Positions 5,831 to 6,082 of a stretch of DNA of 6,082 bases are shown piece after piece (position 1 is the first letter of the stretch; each line of letters opens with the position of its first letter). The position numbers and the translations under genes were made by a program. The notes below the pieces were generated by a model that saw only the letters and a program-made list of their open reading frames with translations, searched no databases and had not been told where the DNA came from. Source of the DNA: Phycisphaerales bacterium (GTDB taxonomy: Bacteria; Planctomycetota; Phycisphaerae; Phycisphaerales; SM1A02); NCBI GenBank assembly GCA_007125255.1, contig SLDM01000435.1:1-6082 (forward strand), written 5' to 3'.

Positions 5831-5915
5831 ACTTCTTCACGCACAAATCTGATCTGGGAACCCCCCGCGCCGGCACGAGCAGCGTGAATGCGCTCCTTCG
5901 TCCCTCCATTCACCC

Positions 5916-5950
5916 ACTCCGTCACTTCGTTACTTCGTCACTCCGTTACT
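5916..5950. repeat. 8-base tandem repeat, consensus acttcgtt/actccgtc, about 4.4 copies
   Basis: Four consecutive units read actccgtc, acttcgtt, acttcgtc and actccgtt, followed by a partial act. Units differ only at the fourth base (t/c) and eighth base (t/c). The array starts 14 bases beyond the stop of the gene at the right edge, in its 3' flank. A period of eight is not a codon multiple, so it is not a coding repeat. Confidence 0.75.
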
Positions 5951-5963
5951 TAACCCTGCGGCG

Positions 5964-6082
5964 TCACCGCGGCGTCGTCCCCGCAGCCCGCGTGATTCGT
6001 ATCGAGTCGCGCCGCATGTTCCACAGGATCTCTTCCGCCGTCAGCACGCCCGGGGCGCCGGTCGTCTGCACCGCCAAGACCC
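5964..6082 (-). CDS. Probable 3' end of a minus-strand gene cut by the window edge
   Basis: An open minus-strand frame enters from the right edge (first full codon at 6080) and gives 38 residues before a TGA at 5964-5966. It includes G-V-L-T-A-E-E-I-L-W-N-M-R-R-D-S and ends R-A-A-G-T-T-P-R. The residue mix (acidic-hydrophobic helix, then a basic tail) looks like a genuine C-terminus, and intergenic repeats begin immediately after the stop, as expected of a gene end. Too little is visible to name a family. A plus-strand frame is also open here but reads less like protein. Confidence 0.5.
   Translation of the reverse strand, partial: VLAVQTTGAPGVLTAEEILWNMRRDSIRITRAAGTTPR

Larger units (their letters stand above)
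5569..5963. other. Intergenic repeat-bearing region with no gene
   Basis: About 395 bases between the end of nuoC and the partial gene at the right edge. It contains the 20-base inverted repeat pair and the 8-base tandem array. Between the repeat arms (5638-5810) nothing recognisable was seen: no start with a ribosome-binding site, no tRNA-like fold and no transposase-like frame. Confidence 0.5.

Noticed and set aside
5619..5909. Minus-strand 96-codon frame after nuoC
   Set aside because: It includes the translation of the 20-base intergenic repeat and has no protein-like pattern.

Overview
The window looks like a piece of a GC-rich Planctomycetota chromosome, most likely near Phycisphaerae. 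This is an inference from the gene types: an RHS protein with dockerin-type calcium loops spliced into its core, cysteine-rich exported proteins, a divergent nuoC outside the usual nuo cluster, and intergenic repeats of the 'caccgcggaggacgcgga' and 'acttcgtt' kinds. No rRNA, tRNA or CRISPR array was seen.

Region 1 (about 1-2490, minus strand) is the most interesting part. It holds the 3' end of an RHS/YD-repeat gene. The ORF has about 400 residues of RHS core with an embedded dockerin-like pair, ends the core at the canonical DPxG boundary, then carries a C-terminal domain of about 190 residues with 22 cysteines. That tip is followed by, and overlaps by 34 bases, a small gene for a predicted lipoprotein. 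The tip and the lipoprotein gene are clearly poorer in G+C than the core. This is the layout of a polymorphic-toxin tip with a cognate immunity or partner gene, although neither function can be proven here. The 5' part of the RHS gene is missing, and its first stretch appears frame-shifted, so it may be an orphan tip or a decaying gene.

Region 2 (about 2490-3770) is a gene graveyard. It holds a small three-helix membrane protein (minus), an IS3-type OrfA remnant cut off just after its helix-turn-helix, and about 470 bases with no convincing gene.

Region 3 (about 3774-5535) has two divergent genes: a predicted exported protein with a cysteine-rich tail (minus), and the 30 kDa subunit of NADH:quinone oxidoreductase, NuoC (plus), the only gene here with a confident metabolic assignment. 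NuoC would form the peripheral arm of respiratory complex I with NuoB and NuoD, but neither gene is adjacent.

Region 4 (5536-6082) is intergenic. It carries a possible weak terminator, a perfect 20-base inverted repeat, an 8-base tandem repeat, and at the right edge the probable 3' end of a further minus-strand gene.
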